Shown piece by piece: positions 16,921 to 27,011 of a DNA stretch of 35,749 nt (its first letter is position 1; every line of letters begins with the position of its first letter). The notes under the pieces were generated by a model. It was not told the origin of the DNA and ran no database searches. It saw only the letters and a program-made list of their open reading frames with translations. This DNA is from Campylobacterales bacterium (lineage in GTDB: Bacteria; Campylobacterota; Campylobacteria; Campylobacterales; JALSKU01): the NCBI GenBank assembly GCA_027065125.1, contig JAMOOV010000143.1, forward strand, positions 1 through 35,749. The letters are read 5' to 3'. The position numbers were made by a program, and so were the translations under genes.

Positions 16921-18044
16921 TCCCCATTTTTAACTTTTAACAATACCAATCCTGTTTTTGGATTAAGCCCAAGATGATCTTTTGAACTCATATTTGCTAT
17001 ACCGTCAATTCCTACAAAGTTTTTAAGCTTTTCAAGTCCATCTCTTATCTTTTTTGGATTGGTTGAATGCTCTGACTTAATAACAGAAACTATGGCATAC
17101 AAAGAGTCATAAGCATGTCCGCCAAAACTTGCTATATCACTATGGTAAGCTTTTTTGTACTCTTTAGTATAAGACATACACACTTTTTTAAGAGGATTAT
17201 TGTCGCTTAATTTATCTGCCACAACAACCGGAGGAGCAACTACTATAACATTTTCAGCCGCTTTTCCGGCAATCTCTATATACTTTTTAGATGCAACTCC
17301 GTGAGATTCATATAAAGGATATGGGATTTTTAATTGTCTATAATTTTTAGTAACTATCGCAGGTCCTTGTCCAAAACCCGGATTTAAAACAGCTTGGATA
17401 CCCGGAATATTTTTTATTTTTATTAGTTGACTTGTCATATCGGCATCTTTTTTACCGTAAGTTTCATCCGCAAGAATTTTAATACCATAACTTGGAGCAA
17501 CATCCTTGCACTGTTTCCTCATAGATTTTCCAAATCCTCCGCTTCCTGAAATCATACCTATCTTTGTAATACCCTTTTTTTTCATATATCCCATTATCTT
17601 TTGACAAGCCATTCTGTCAGTTGCTACAATTTTAAAAACCCACTTTTTAACAGGCTTTATGATAGGAATACCTCCGCCCATAGACAACAAAGGTATCTTT
17701 TTTCTTTGAATAAAAGGAATGATAGCCATCGTTTCACCAGTCGTAGAAGGTCCTATAATAGCCACAACTTTATCTTGCGAAATAAGTCTTTTTGTAAACG
17801 ATACGGCTTTTCTTGGATTTGCACCGGTATCATAGTAAACTAACTCTATCTTTTGTCCGTTTACTCCACCTGCTTCATTTATCTTTTTAACATAAAGCTT
17901 CAAAGTCTTTAACTCCGGATCACCTATAAATGAAGCCGGACCTGTTGCAGACACCAATGCACCTATTTTAATACTTGATGCGATCAAACTAACACCACAA
18001 AATAGCATAATCGCTAAAATAATTTTTATTATACTTTTCTCCAC
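16899..18044 (-). CDS. livK: ABC transporter periplasmic amino-acid-binding protein (LivK-like)
   Basis: Signal peptide, KIGALVSATGPASFIGDPELKTLKLYVKKINEAGGVNGQKIELVYYDTG. Confidence 0.85.
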   Translation of the reverse strand: MEKSIIKIILAIMLFCGVSLIASSIKIGALVSATGPASFIGDPELKTLKLYVKKINEAGGVNGQKIELVYYDTGANPRKAVSFTKRLISQDKVVAIIGPSTTGETMAIIPFIQRKKIPLLSMGGGIPIIKPVKKWVFKIVATDRMACQKIMGYMKKKGITKIGMISGSGGFGKSMRKQCKDVAPSYGIKILADETYGKKDADMTSQLIKIKNIPGIQAVLNPGFGQGPAIVTKNYRQLKIPYPLYESHGVASKKYIEIAGKAAENVIVVAPPVVVADKLSDNNPLKKVCMSYTKEYKKAYHSDIASFGGHAYDSLYAIVSVIKSEHSTNPKKIRDGLEKLKNFVGIDGIANMSSKDHLGLNPKTGLVLLKVKNGDWSIIEE

Positions 18045-18134
18045 TTAAGCTCCTTATTTAAATATAATTTCTAAATTATAGCAATCTTAACTTAACAATC
18101 TTATATTTTTTAAAAATTATTATACTATTTTTTA

Positions 18135-18161
18135 AAAATTGTGTAATAATTACACAATTTT
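18135..18161. promoter_or_regulatory. 27-bp perfect palindrome (operator candidate) in the liv/ior divergent intergenic region
   Basis: aaaattgtgtaat-a-attacacaatttt. Confidence 0.6.
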
Positions 18162-18248
18162 CTTTTTTAAAATCTTCTTTTAAACTATTTTACAAGGCTT
18201 TAAAAAATTTTATGTATAATTAAAATAAATGTTTTAAACGGAGAAGCG

Positions 18249-20066
18249 ATGAAACAGACACTAATGGGCAATGAAGCCATAGCATGGGGCATAGTTCATG
18301 CAAATATACAAATGGTATCGGGATATCCCGGAACCCCTTCAAGCGAAATACTAAAAACAGTACAAAAGATTCAAAGCGATTTGAAACTTGATATGTATGT
18401 ACAATGGGCTACAAATGAAAAGGTGGGTTTTGAAGTAGCTTATGCAGGTGCTATAAGCGGCCAGAGAAGTTGTGCTACTATGAAACAAGTAGGACTCAAT
18501 GTGGCAAGTGATGCATTGATGAGTGCAAGTTATATAGGAAACAAGGGGGCTATGCTACTTGTTTGTGCCGACGATCCGGGTTTTCACTCTTCTCAAACGG
18601 AACAAGATAGTAGAGTTTTTGCAAAATTTGCAAGAATTCCCGTCTTTGATCCCTCTACTCCGCAAGATGCTTATGATTTTGTAAAACTTGCCGTGGAGGT
18701 ATCGGAACTTTTTGAAACAACCACTATGTTAAGACCGGTTATGAGAGTTTCTCATGCAAGAGAAATTATACATATGAATAGCGAAACAAACTTTACAAAA
18801 ACCGACAATAGATTTAAAAGAGACATAAAAAGGTGGGCAGCAGTCCCGAGAGCTGGACGACTCTCTCAAGGTTATGACCAACTCAAAAGAATAGAAGATA
18901 TTGCCCGATACAATTATGAAAGATTTTTAAAACCTCAACTTGATGATTTAAAGGGTGGCAAACTACTCATCATAACAAGCGGAACGGCTGACGGATTTGT
19001 TAGAGAAACTCTTGATGACCTTGATCTAAAAAGTGATATATTAAAAGTTATCATGCCCTATCCTCTACCTGTCAAAGAGTTAAAAAAAGCATTTGACAAG
19101 TATGAAAAAATTATTGTCTTTGAAGAACCGTATCCTTGTGTAGAGGAGCAAATAGCTTGTGAAAAAGTTTATGGGAAAAATACCGGCACTGTACACAAAA
19201 TAGACGAAATGAGCAAAGAGGGTGTTTTAAAAGCTCTTCAAAATATAGGATTTTATGAGGGTAAAAACATATATGAAGCTCCTAAAATTGATCTTGGTTT
19301 CGAAGTTCCGGCTCGTCCGCCCGCTTTATGCCCCGGATGTCCGCATAGAGATATATACTACTCCATTATGAAGGTTTTTAAAAAGAGTAAGTCTATCTAT
19401 CCGTCAGATATCGGCTGCTACACTTTGGCACTTGCACAAGGAGCCATAGACACTGTTCTTTGTATGGGTGGAAGTGTGGCGATGGCAAGTGGATTTAGCA
19501 TTGCCAATCCCGATAAAACAGTAGTTGCTACTATAGGAGACGGAACATTTTTTCACTCAGGCATACCTCCGCTTTTAAATGCAATATACCAAAGCCATAA
19601 GTTCATACTCGTTATCTTAGACAACTCCACCGTAGCCATGACCGGACGACAAGTAACTCCTGAGAGATTTCACCAAGCTATAGATATCAAAAAGATAGTA
19701 GAGGGATGTGGCATAGAGTGTTTGGAGCATAACTACTCTCACAATATGCACGAAAATATAGACTTTTTCAAAGAAGTTAAGAAAAAGTATGAACAAAACG
19801 ATACTCCCACAGTAGTTGTAGTAAGACAGTTTTGCATACTTGACAATCCAAGAGCAAAAGAGTTTGTGCCTAATATTTATGCCAAAGTGGATGAGGATAA
19901 GTGTGTAGCTTGCGATCAGTGTACCACCATTTATAAATGTCCGCCGATGCACTACAATGAACATGGAAAGATAGAGATAGATCCTTTTCTTTGTGCGGGT
20001 TGTGCTGGATGCTTGGAAGTGATATGTCCAACGGGTGCTTTTGAAATAGACAAGAGGGAAAAATAA
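18249..20066 (+). CDS. iorA: Indolepyruvate ferredoxin oxidoreductase subunit alpha
   Basis: GNEAIAWGIVHANIQMVSGYPGTPSSEI; PALCPGCPHRDIYY; IGDGTFFHSGI; C-terminal 2[4Fe-4S] ferredoxin cysteines. Confidence 0.93.
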   Translation: MKQTLMGNEAIAWGIVHANIQMVSGYPGTPSSEILKTVQKIQSDLKLDMYVQWATNEKVGFEVAYAGAISGQRSCATMKQVGLNVASDALMSASYIGNKGAMLLVCADDPGFHSSQTEQDSRVFAKFARIPVFDPSTPQDAYDFVKLAVEVSELFETTTMLRPVMRVSHAREIIHMNSETNFTKTDNRFKRDIKRWAAVPRAGRLSQGYDQLKRIEDIARYNYERFLKPQLDDLKGGKLLIITSGTADGFVRETLDDLDLKSDILKVIMPYPLPVKELKKAFDKYEKIIVFEEPYPCVEEQIACEKVYGKNTGTVHKIDEMSKEGVLKALQNIGFYEGKNIYEAPKIDLGFEVPARPPALCPGCPHRDIYYSIMKVFKKSKSIYPSDIGCYTLALAQGAIDTVLCMGGSVAMASGFSIANPDKTVVATIGDGTFFHSGIPPLLNAIYQSHKFILVILDNSTVAMTGRQVTPERFHQAIDIKKIVEGCGIECLEHNYSHNMHENIDFFKEVKKKYEQNDTPTVVVVRQFCILDNPRAKEFVPNIYAKVDEDKCVACDQCTTIYKCPPMHYNEHGKIEIDPFLCAGCAGCLEVICPTGAFEIDKREK

Positions 20067-20587
20067 TGAAATATCAGATAGTTATAGCGGGTTTTGGGGG
20101 TCAAGGAGTCGTCTTTTTGGTTAAGGTTTTATCCATTTGTGCCGGAGAGAAAGATATAGCCTTTATAGGCACCGAAAATCACGGTATGAGTCAAAGAGGC
20201 GGAGCCGTTAGTTGCGATATAAAAATCGGAGATTTTAAAAATCCGGTAATAGATAAAAATCAAGCCGATATGATTATAGGGCTTGATAAAAACGAAAGTC
20301 TTAGAAATCTAGCCTATTTAAAACAAGACGGTATAGTCATAGTAAACAGTGATGAAAGTTATCCCGATATACCGATAAAAGTGGTGAAAGCGGATGTAAA
20401 CAAAAAAGCTTTAAACGGAGAACTTCCTATACAAGGACTTAATGTGTATATGCTTGGAGTTGCTCTTAAAAATGAAAAAAATTTTCCTTTTACTGTTGAA
20501 GATGTAAAAAAGGCGATAAAAAAGATAAACCCCAAACTTGCTGAACAAAATTTTGAAATACTTGAAAAAGCAATAAAAGAAAATTAG
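20066..20587 (+). CDS. iorB: Indolepyruvate ferredoxin oxidoreductase subunit beta
   Basis: IAGFGGQGVVFLVKVLS; MSQRGGAVSCDIKIG. Confidence 0.9.
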   Translation: MKYQIVIAGFGGQGVVFLVKVLSICAGEKDIAFIGTENHGMSQRGGAVSCDIKIGDFKNPVIDKNQADMIIGLDKNESLRNLAYLKQDGIVIVNSDESYPDIPIKVVKADVNKKALNGELPIQGLNVYMLGVALKNEKNFPFTVEDVKKAIKKINPKLAEQNFEILEKAIKEN

Positions 20588-20595
20588 GAGAAAAC

Positions 20596-21897
20596 ATGGT
20601 ATGGAATGAGATAGAAACTGCGAAAAGAGAGGATATAGAGACAATACAGTTAAAAAGATTGAGTGAGACTTTGCAAAGAGTCTATGCTTTAACACCATTT
20701 TACAAAAAAAAGTTTGATGAGTTAGGCATACTGCCAACCGATATAAAATCTTTAAAAGATATATCAAAGCTTCCGTTTACAAAGAAACAGGACTTAAGAG
20801 ATCACTACCCTTTTGGTCTTTTCACCGTGCCTATAAGCCAAGTGGTCAGGATACACAGCTCAAGCGGAACTACCGGCAAACCTACCGTCGTAGGATATAC
20901 AAAAGCCGATATGGATGTATGGGATGAGGTGATGGCAAGAGTCTATACGATGGCGGGAGTAACCGCCGAAGATGTTGTCCATAATGCTTACGGATACGGT
21001 CTTTTTACAGGAGGCTTGGGATTTCACAGTGCCGCTCAAAAGATAGGAGCCGCCGTAGTTCCGGCAAGCGGAGGCTTTACGGATAGGCAACTGATGCTTA
21101 TGAGAGATTTCGGTGCTACCGTTTTAGCCTCAACCCCCTCTTTTGCACTTCATCTTGCCGAAATAGCTAAAAAAAGCGGACCAAACTATAAAGATGAGTA
21201 TAAATTAAAATGCGGTGTATTCGGAGCAGAACCTGTAAGTAAAGGCTTAAAAGAGGAGGTTAGTAAAGCTTGGGGTATTGATTATCATGAAACTTACGGA
21301 CTAAGTGAGATAATCGGACCCGGAGTTTCAGCAAACTGTAAACACTCCAAACTTCTTCATATAAACGAAGATCATTTTTATCCGGAAATTATAGATCCTA
21401 AAACGGGTGAAGTTTTGCCGGAGGGTGAAAGAGGCGAACTTGTCATAACGACTTTAAGTAAACAGGCTCTTCCTATCATCAGATATAGAACGGGAGATAT
21501 AACCTCTTTAACTTATGAGCCTTGCGGATGCGGAAGAACTTTCGTAAGAATGGAGAGTGTAGTCGGAAGAGCCGACGATATGCTTATAGTTAACGGTGTA
21601 AATGTGTATCCTTCACAAGTTGAGCATGTCATAGCAAATACCGAAGGGGTTACACTAAATTATCAAATCGTTGCCGATAAAAAAGGCTTTTTGGACAAAC
21701 TTGAAATTCTTGTCGAAATGAGCGATGAGATTATGAGCGATAATGTCAAAGAGATAGAGAAGATCAAAAAAGATTTGCAACATGCTTTGCTAAACAACCT
21801 CTATATAAATGCCAATGTTAAACTTGTCGAGCCGAGAACCATAGAGAGAAGTATGGGAAAAGCGGTTAGAATTGTAGATAAAAGGAGGGAGTCATGA
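20596..21897 (+). CDS. paaK: Phenylacetate-CoA ligase family protein
   Basis: HSSSGTTGKPTVVGYT; ETYGLSEIIGPGV; VGRADDMLIVNGVNVYPSQVE. Confidence 0.9.
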   Translation: MVWNEIETAKREDIETIQLKRLSETLQRVYALTPFYKKKFDELGILPTDIKSLKDISKLPFTKKQDLRDHYPFGLFTVPISQVVRIHSSSGTTGKPTVVGYTKADMDVWDEVMARVYTMAGVTAEDVVHNAYGYGLFTGGLGFHSAAQKIGAAVVPASGGFTDRQLMLMRDFGATVLASTPSFALHLAEIAKKSGPNYKDEYKLKCGVFGAEPVSKGLKEEVSKAWGIDYHETYGLSEIIGPGVSANCKHSKLLHINEDHFYPEIIDPKTGEVLPEGERGELVITTLSKQALPIIRYRTGDITSLTYEPCGCGRTFVRMESVVGRADDMLIVNGVNVYPSQVEHVIANTEGVTLNYQIVADKKGFLDKLEILVEMSDEIMSDNVKEIEKIKKDLQHALLNNLYINANVKLVEPRTIERSMGKAVRIVDKRRES

Positions 21898-22307
21898 TAA
21901 AGCAGCTATCTGTTTTTGTTGAAGATAAAATGGGAGAATTAACTCGCATAACATCTCTTTTATCGGATAATAACATATCTATCAAATCTATCAATCTGAT
22001 AGACTCGAGTGATTTCGGTCTTCTTAGGATCATAGCGGATGATTATAAAAAAGCTTCCGATATTTTAAGCAAGAACGGGTTTAGTCTTACGATTGCCGAT
22101 GTGCTTGGTGTGGAGATAGAAAACAGAGCGGGAAGTTTTAACGATGTAGTCAAGATATTGAGTGAAAACGAGATCAATATAGAGTATCTTTATACCGTCG
22201 ATAGCGACACATACGGTATATTTATATTTAAAGTTTCTCGAAGAGATCTTAAAAAAGCTTACGATTTGTTAAAACAGAGTAATATAAAAGTTTTAGATGG
22301 GTTTTAA
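21894..22307 (+). CDS. Tandem ACT-domain protein
   Basis: QLSVFVEDKMGELTRITSLLSDNNISIKSINL, then a second ACT-like half. Confidence 0.85.
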   Translation: MIKQLSVFVEDKMGELTRITSLLSDNNISIKSINLIDSSDFGLLRIIADDYKKASDILSKNGFSLTIADVLGVEIENRAGSFNDVVKILSENEINIEYLYTVDSDTYGIFIFKVSRRDLKKAYDLLKQSNIKVLDGF

Positions 22308-22714
22308 TGGATTTAAAAGAGCTTCAAAAAAGCGAAATAGGATTTTTAAACCATATCGGAGGGGAGCTTGTAGAGTTTAAAGAGGGGGAGGCTAAACTCT
22401 CTTTTAAGATAGAGGATATCCATAAACAGCATCTCGGAGTGGTGCATGGGGGAGCGATAGCGACTCTTGCAGACCATACAGGATGGTATGCCGCCGTCTC
22501 CAAGATAGATAGAGGTTACACTTGTGTAACCATAGAGTTAAAGGTAAACTATCTAAAACCGGCATACAAGGATACTATTGTGGCGAATTCGAAAGTGTTA
22601 AACAGAAGCAAAAAGACGGTTTTTGTCGTTACGGAGCTTTTTGATAATGATATTTTGGTAGCTTTTGCTACGGCGACATACTCCATAATAGCCGAAAAAA
22701 AGGAGAAAAATTGA
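22307..22714 (+). CDS. paaI: PaaI-type hotdog thioesterase
   Basis: HLGVVHGGAIATLADHTGWYAA; VTIELKVNYLKPA. Confidence 0.85.
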   Translation: MDLKELQKSEIGFLNHIGGELVEFKEGEAKLSFKIEDIHKQHLGVVHGGAIATLADHTGWYAAVSKIDRGYTCVTIELKVNYLKPAYKDTIVANSKVLNRSKKTVFVVTELFDNDILVAFATATYSIIAEKKEKN

Positions 22715-23328
22715 TAGCATCTTTTATGGAGGGTTTTGTATTGGGACTTGGTGCCGCCGTGCCTTTGGGTCCGGTTAATATACTCATCATGACAAATGCT
22801 CTAAAAAACTATAAAAATGCGGTTGCTCTCGGTGCCGGTGCTATGAGTGCCGATATAACATACTTAACACTTTTGCTATTTGGTTTTTTGGTTTTTGCAA
22901 AAAACGGTGCCGTTCAGATAGGATTGGGTTTGTTTGGTACACTTTTTCTATTTTATATCTCTTATCTTATCTTTAAAGGCAGAAATCAAAAAGTGGAAAT
23001 ACATCAAAAAGGCGAGACGGTAGAAAAAGATAAAATTCTCTCAAATTATCTCAAAGGCTATAGCATAACTTTGCTAAATCCCTATACGATAGGCTTTTGG
23101 ATAAGTGTTTCCGTATATATCGCAAACAAGCATCTCTCCTTTATCTTTACTCTTTTGGGACTGTTTTGTGCCATATTTTTATGGATAACTTTGATGCCTT
23201 TGGCGATACATAAAACCAAGCATCTTTTTTCTCAAACAATAACAAAAAACATATCGATCGTTTCAGCGGGTATAATACTCTTTTTTGCCGTTGGAATGTT
23301 GGTAAATACTATAAATAAATTTCACTAA
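22711..23328 (+). CDS. LysE/RhtB-family amino acid exporter
   Basis: GFVLGLGAAVPLGPVNILIMTNAL; LLNPYTIGFWISV. Confidence 0.85.
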   Translation: MIASFMEGFVLGLGAAVPLGPVNILIMTNALKNYKNAVALGAGAMSADITYLTLLLFGFLVFAKNGAVQIGLGLFGTLFLFYISYLIFKGRNQKVEIHQKGETVEKDKILSNYLKGYSITLLNPYTIGFWISVSVYIANKHLSFIFTLLGLFCAIFLWITLMPLAIHKTKHLFSQTITKNISIVSAGIILFFAVGMLVNTINKFH

Positions 23329-23337
23329 AGGATCAGC

Positions 23338-24540
23338 ATGGAAAAATCATATCTTGAGTCAAATCCGGACGAAAAGGGATATTTCGGAAAATTCGGAGGA
23401 GCATATATACCTCCTGTTTTGGAAAAACCTTTTGCGGAGATAAACGAGGCTTATGACAAATTATCAAAAAGCTACGACTTTTTAAATGAATTGAAAAATA
23501 TAAGAAAACACTACCAAGGCAGACCCACTCCGATAACCTATGCAAAAAGATTGTCCGAATATGTAGGAGGAGGCAGGATATACCTAAAAAGAGAGGATCT
23601 CAACCATACCGGAGCTCATAAGCTAAACCACTGCATGGCCGAAGCTTTGGTGGCTAAATATCTCGGTAAAAAGAAGATTATGGCGGAGACGGGTGCGGGT
23701 CAGCATGGGGTGGCTCTTGCAACTGCGGCGGCATACTTCGGACTTGAGTGTGAGATACATATGGGCGAAGTGGATATAGAAAAAGAGAAACCCAATGTCA
23801 TAAGAATGAAGATACTCGGAGCAAAAGTGGTACCGGTTAGTCATGGACTAAAAACTTTAAAAGAGGCGGTAGATAGCTGTTTTGAAGCTTACATCAAGCA
23901 AACTGATACTGCTATTTATGCTATAGGCTCTGTCGTAGGACCTCATCCTTTTCCCAAGATGGTGAGAGATTTTCAAAAGATTGTGGGACTTGAGGCAAAG
24001 GAGCAGTTTTATGAGATGACCTCCTCGCTTCCAGATAGTGTAGTAGCCTGTGTAGGCGGAGGAAGCAATGCTATGGGAATCTTTAGCGGTTTTATAGATG
24101 ATCCGGTAAAACTTTACGGAGTGGAACCTCTTGGAAAAAGCACAAGACTTGGCGAACATGCTGCAACTTTAAGTTATGGTAGCGAAGGAATAATGCATGG
24201 ATTTAACTCCATTATGCTAAAAGATGAAAAAGGGGAACCTGCACCAGTTTACTCCGTAGCAAGTGGACTTGATTATCCCTCCGTAGGACCTGAGCATGCA
24301 CATCTAAAAACTATAGGTAGAACCATAGTAGCGACCGCAAATGATAAAGAGGCTATGGATGCTTTTTATAAACTTTCAAGACTTGAAGGAATTATTCCCG
24401 CATTAGAGAGTTCTCATGCGGTCGCATTTGCTATGAAACTTGCCAAAGAGTTTCCAAAAGAGTCCATTCTTGTCAACTTAAGCGGTAGAGGAGATAAAGA
24501 TATAGATTTTGTAGTGGAAAATTATCCCATACCGGAGTAA
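23338..24540 (+). CDS. trpB: Tryptophan synthase beta chain family protein
   Basis: [60 protein letters not shown]. Confidence 0.92.
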   Translation: MEKSYLESNPDEKGYFGKFGGAYIPPVLEKPFAEINEAYDKLSKSYDFLNELKNIRKHYQGRPTPITYAKRLSEYVGGGRIYLKREDLNHTGAHKLNHCMAEALVAKYLGKKKIMAETGAGQHGVALATAAAYFGLECEIHMGEVDIEKEKPNVIRMKILGAKVVPVSHGLKTLKEAVDSCFEAYIKQTDTAIYAIGSVVGPHPFPKMVRDFQKIVGLEAKEQFYEMTSSLPDSVVACVGGGSNAMGIFSGFIDDPVKLYGVEPLGKSTRLGEHAATLSYGSEGIMHGFNSIMLKDEKGEPAPVYSVASGLDYPSVGPEHAHLKTIGRTIVATANDKEAMDAFYKLSRLEGIIPALESSHAVAFAMKLAKEFPKESILVNLSGRGDKDIDFVVENYPIPE

Positions 24541-24563
24541 AGGGTAGCAACAAAGGCTACCCT
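24541..24563 (+). terminator. Intrinsic-terminator-like hairpin after trpB
   Basis: agggtagc-aacaaag-gctaccct, perfect 8-bp stem. Confidence 0.6.
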
Positions 24564-24589
24564 GTTTATCCAAATATCGGAGCATAAAA

Positions 24590-25588
24590 GTGTATAGACT
24601 ACCTGCAGAATGGGAAAGACAAGAATATATAATGCTCACTTATCCTCATGAAAATAGTGATTGGAATTGTTGCCTTAAAGAGATAAAAAAAAGTTATAAA
24701 GAAATTATAAAAGCGATATCAAAATATGAAAAATGTTTGATAATTTGTAACAAAATAAGCTCAGCAAAGAGTGAATTAAGCGACATTATAAATGATAATA
24801 TACTTTTTATCGAAATAAACACTAATGATACCTGGATTAGAGACTATGGGGCAATAGATGTATTTAAAAAAAATGAAATCATCTCTTATGATTTTACTTT
24901 TAACGGTTGGGGCAATAAATTTGAAGCAAAACTCGATAATTTAGTCAATAATGTTTTGTATAAAAAGAGAATTTTTTCAAACAAACTTATAAAAAAAGAG
25001 TTTATTTTAGAAGGTGGAAGTATAGAAACAAATGGCAAAGGAGTTTTGCTCACAACATCAAAATGTCTTTTAAATTCAAACAGAAATCTTTTGCTTTCAA
25101 AGAATAAGATAGAGACAAAATTAAAACATTTTTTTGGATGCAAAACGATAATTTGGCTTGAAAACGGTTATCTATCAGGGGATGACACCGACTCACATAT
25201 AGATACTTTAGCAAGATTTTTAAACGAAAACACAATCGCCTATGTAAAGTGCTTTGATGAAAAAGATGAGCATTTTTTCGAGTTAAACCAAATGGAAAAA
25301 GAGTTGGAAAAAACAAACTTTCATCTTATCCCTCTACCATTGCCACATCCGATATATAAAGACAAAAAAAGACTTCCAGCAACTTATCTTAACTTTCTAT
25401 TTATCAATGGTGCGATACTCCTTCCGATATATAATGATATTTACGATAAAGAAGTTATAACTTTTTTTGAAAACTTTTATACAAATATTGATATAATTCC
25501 AATCGATTCTACTGCACTAATAAGAGAACATGGTAGTATTCATTGTGCAACTATGCATAGATTTGCAAAACCAAAGGATATATTTTGA
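24590..25588 (+). CDS. aguA: Agmatine deiminase
   Basis: NDTWIRDYGAI; LEGGSIETNGKGVLLTT; HIDTLARF; HCATMHR. Confidence 0.9.
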   Translation: MYRLPAEWERQEYIMLTYPHENSDWNCCLKEIKKSYKEIIKAISKYEKCLIICNKISSAKSELSDIINDNILFIEINTNDTWIRDYGAIDVFKKNEIISYDFTFNGWGNKFEAKLDNLVNNVLYKKRIFSNKLIKKEFILEGGSIETNGKGVLLTTSKCLLNSNRNLLLSKNKIETKLKHFFGCKTIIWLENGYLSGDDTDSHIDTLARFLNENTIAYVKCFDEKDEHFFELNQMEKELEKTNFHLIPLPLPHPIYKDKKRLPATYLNFLFINGAILLPIYNDIYDKEVITFFENFYTNIDIIPIDSTALIREHGSIHCATMHRFAKPKDIF

Positions 25589-26460
25589 CACTTGAAAAAA
25601 AGGCTACAATTGTTTCAAGCTGTATTGCCACCATACTTATAATTATCAAATTAACCGTAGGGGTATTAAGCGGTTCTATTTCGGTTATCGCAAGTGCCAT
25701 AGATTCTGTGCTTGATCTTATAGTTTCAGCTTTCAATCTTTTTGCTATTACCAAATCTGAAAAACCTGCTGATAAAGAATTTAACTACGGAAGAGGCAAG
25801 ATAGAAGCTCTTGCTGCTGTGATAGAGGGAACTATTATAACTATATCTGGTTTTTTTATCTTTTATGAAGCGGTAAAAAAAGCTATAGAAAATGAACCAA
25901 CAAAACTACTTGATATATCTATTATGATAATGAGTATATCCATAGTATTAACCATTGGCTTAGTTATTTTTTTAAACTATGTAGCAAAAAAGACAAACAA
26001 TCTTGTCATAAGATCGGATGCTCTTCACTACAAAACCGATATATACAGCAACGGTGCTATTTTAATCGCTCTTGTATTGATACATTTTACCGGAATTCAA
26101 TTGATTGATTCTATATTTGGTGGGGCGATAGCTATATATATCATATATTCAGCCTATGAGATTATAAAAGAGGGTGTTTTAATGTTGCTTGATATAGCCC
26201 TTGATAAAGAAATTGTTGAAAAAATTCAAGATATTATAATCAGCGAAAACGGTGTGACGGATTATCACTTTTTAAAATCAAGAAAAAGCGGAAAGACGAA
26301 TTTTATTGATGTTCATGTGGTGATGACACCCAACATATCACTCGTAGAAGCTCACGATATATCCGATAGTATAGAGGCAAAGATAAAAGAGCTTGATAAA
26401 GATAGCGAATGGAGTATCACTATACATCTTGATCCTTACGACGACTCTATAGAGCATTAA
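25585..26460 (+). CDS. Cation diffusion facilitator family transporter
   Basis: SGSISVIASAIDSVLDLIVSAFN; DALHYKTDIYSNGA; TTG start overlapping aguA stop. Confidence 0.9.
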   Translation: MTLEKKATIVSSCIATILIIIKLTVGVLSGSISVIASAIDSVLDLIVSAFNLFAITKSEKPADKEFNYGRGKIEALAAVIEGTIITISGFFIFYEAVKKAIENEPTKLLDISIMIMSISIVLTIGLVIFLNYVAKKTNNLVIRSDALHYKTDIYSNGAILIALVLIHFTGIQLIDSIFGGAIAIYIIYSAYEIIKEGVLMLLDIALDKEIVEKIQDIIISENGVTDYHFLKSRKSGKTNFIDVHVVMTPNISLVEAHDISDSIEAKIKELDKDSEWSITIHLDPYDDSIEH

Positions 26461-26566
26461 ATCGGACAAATCTCACAATACCCATCAATACAAAAATCCA
26501 AAAAGCCATAGAGGTATCTTGTCTGAAGTCTAAACTAACGGGGTGGTTTTTATAGATTTGAAAGTT

Positions 26567-26863
26567 TTACTCCTCTTGGCAACAGCTTTGACATCCCCCG
26601 AAAAATCTTTTTCCCCAGCGGTGCCTCATGCCTTTTCCGGCAAGCTCCACCTCTATATTGTCCGCTTCGTTTTTACTGACTATCACACAAGAGTCAAAAT
26701 TTATCTTTAGATAAAAACTACCCTTCATAAAACCGACTCTACACACATGTATAAGCTCATTTTTCACAAGTCCCAAAGAGTGAAGTCTTTGCTTTAACTC
26801 TTCGGGTAAATTTATCTCTTTTATGATGGCTTTTTGCCCTTTTTCAAGTTCACTTAGTTTCAC
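26567..26863 (-). CDS. feoA: FeoA-domain protein with His/Cys-rich C-terminus
   Basis: KLSELEKGQKAIIKEINLPEELKQRLHSLGLVKNELIHV; tail RHRWGKRFFGGCQSCCQEE. Confidence 0.85.
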   Translation of the reverse strand: MKLSELEKGQKAIIKEINLPEELKQRLHSLGLVKNELIHVCRVGFMKGSFYLKINFDSCVIVSKNEADNIEVELAGKGMRHRWGKRFFGGCQSCCQEE

Positions 26864-26944
26864 CCAAATATCTCCTTTTCATTAAAGCAAAGCTTCAATG
26901 AAAATTCCCCTCACTAAAGCTTTGTCTGTCGACAAGAATAAAAC

Positions 26945-26991
26945 CCTCAAGATTTTCATGTTTTTTGTGATTTTAACCAACAATCTTGAGG
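26945..26991. other. Inverted repeat cctcaagatt...aatcttgagg between feoB and downstream feoA
   Basis: Perfect 10-bp arms with 27-nt spacer. Confidence 0.5.
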
Positions 26992-27011
26992 ATTTCATAA
27001 CCGTATTATAC

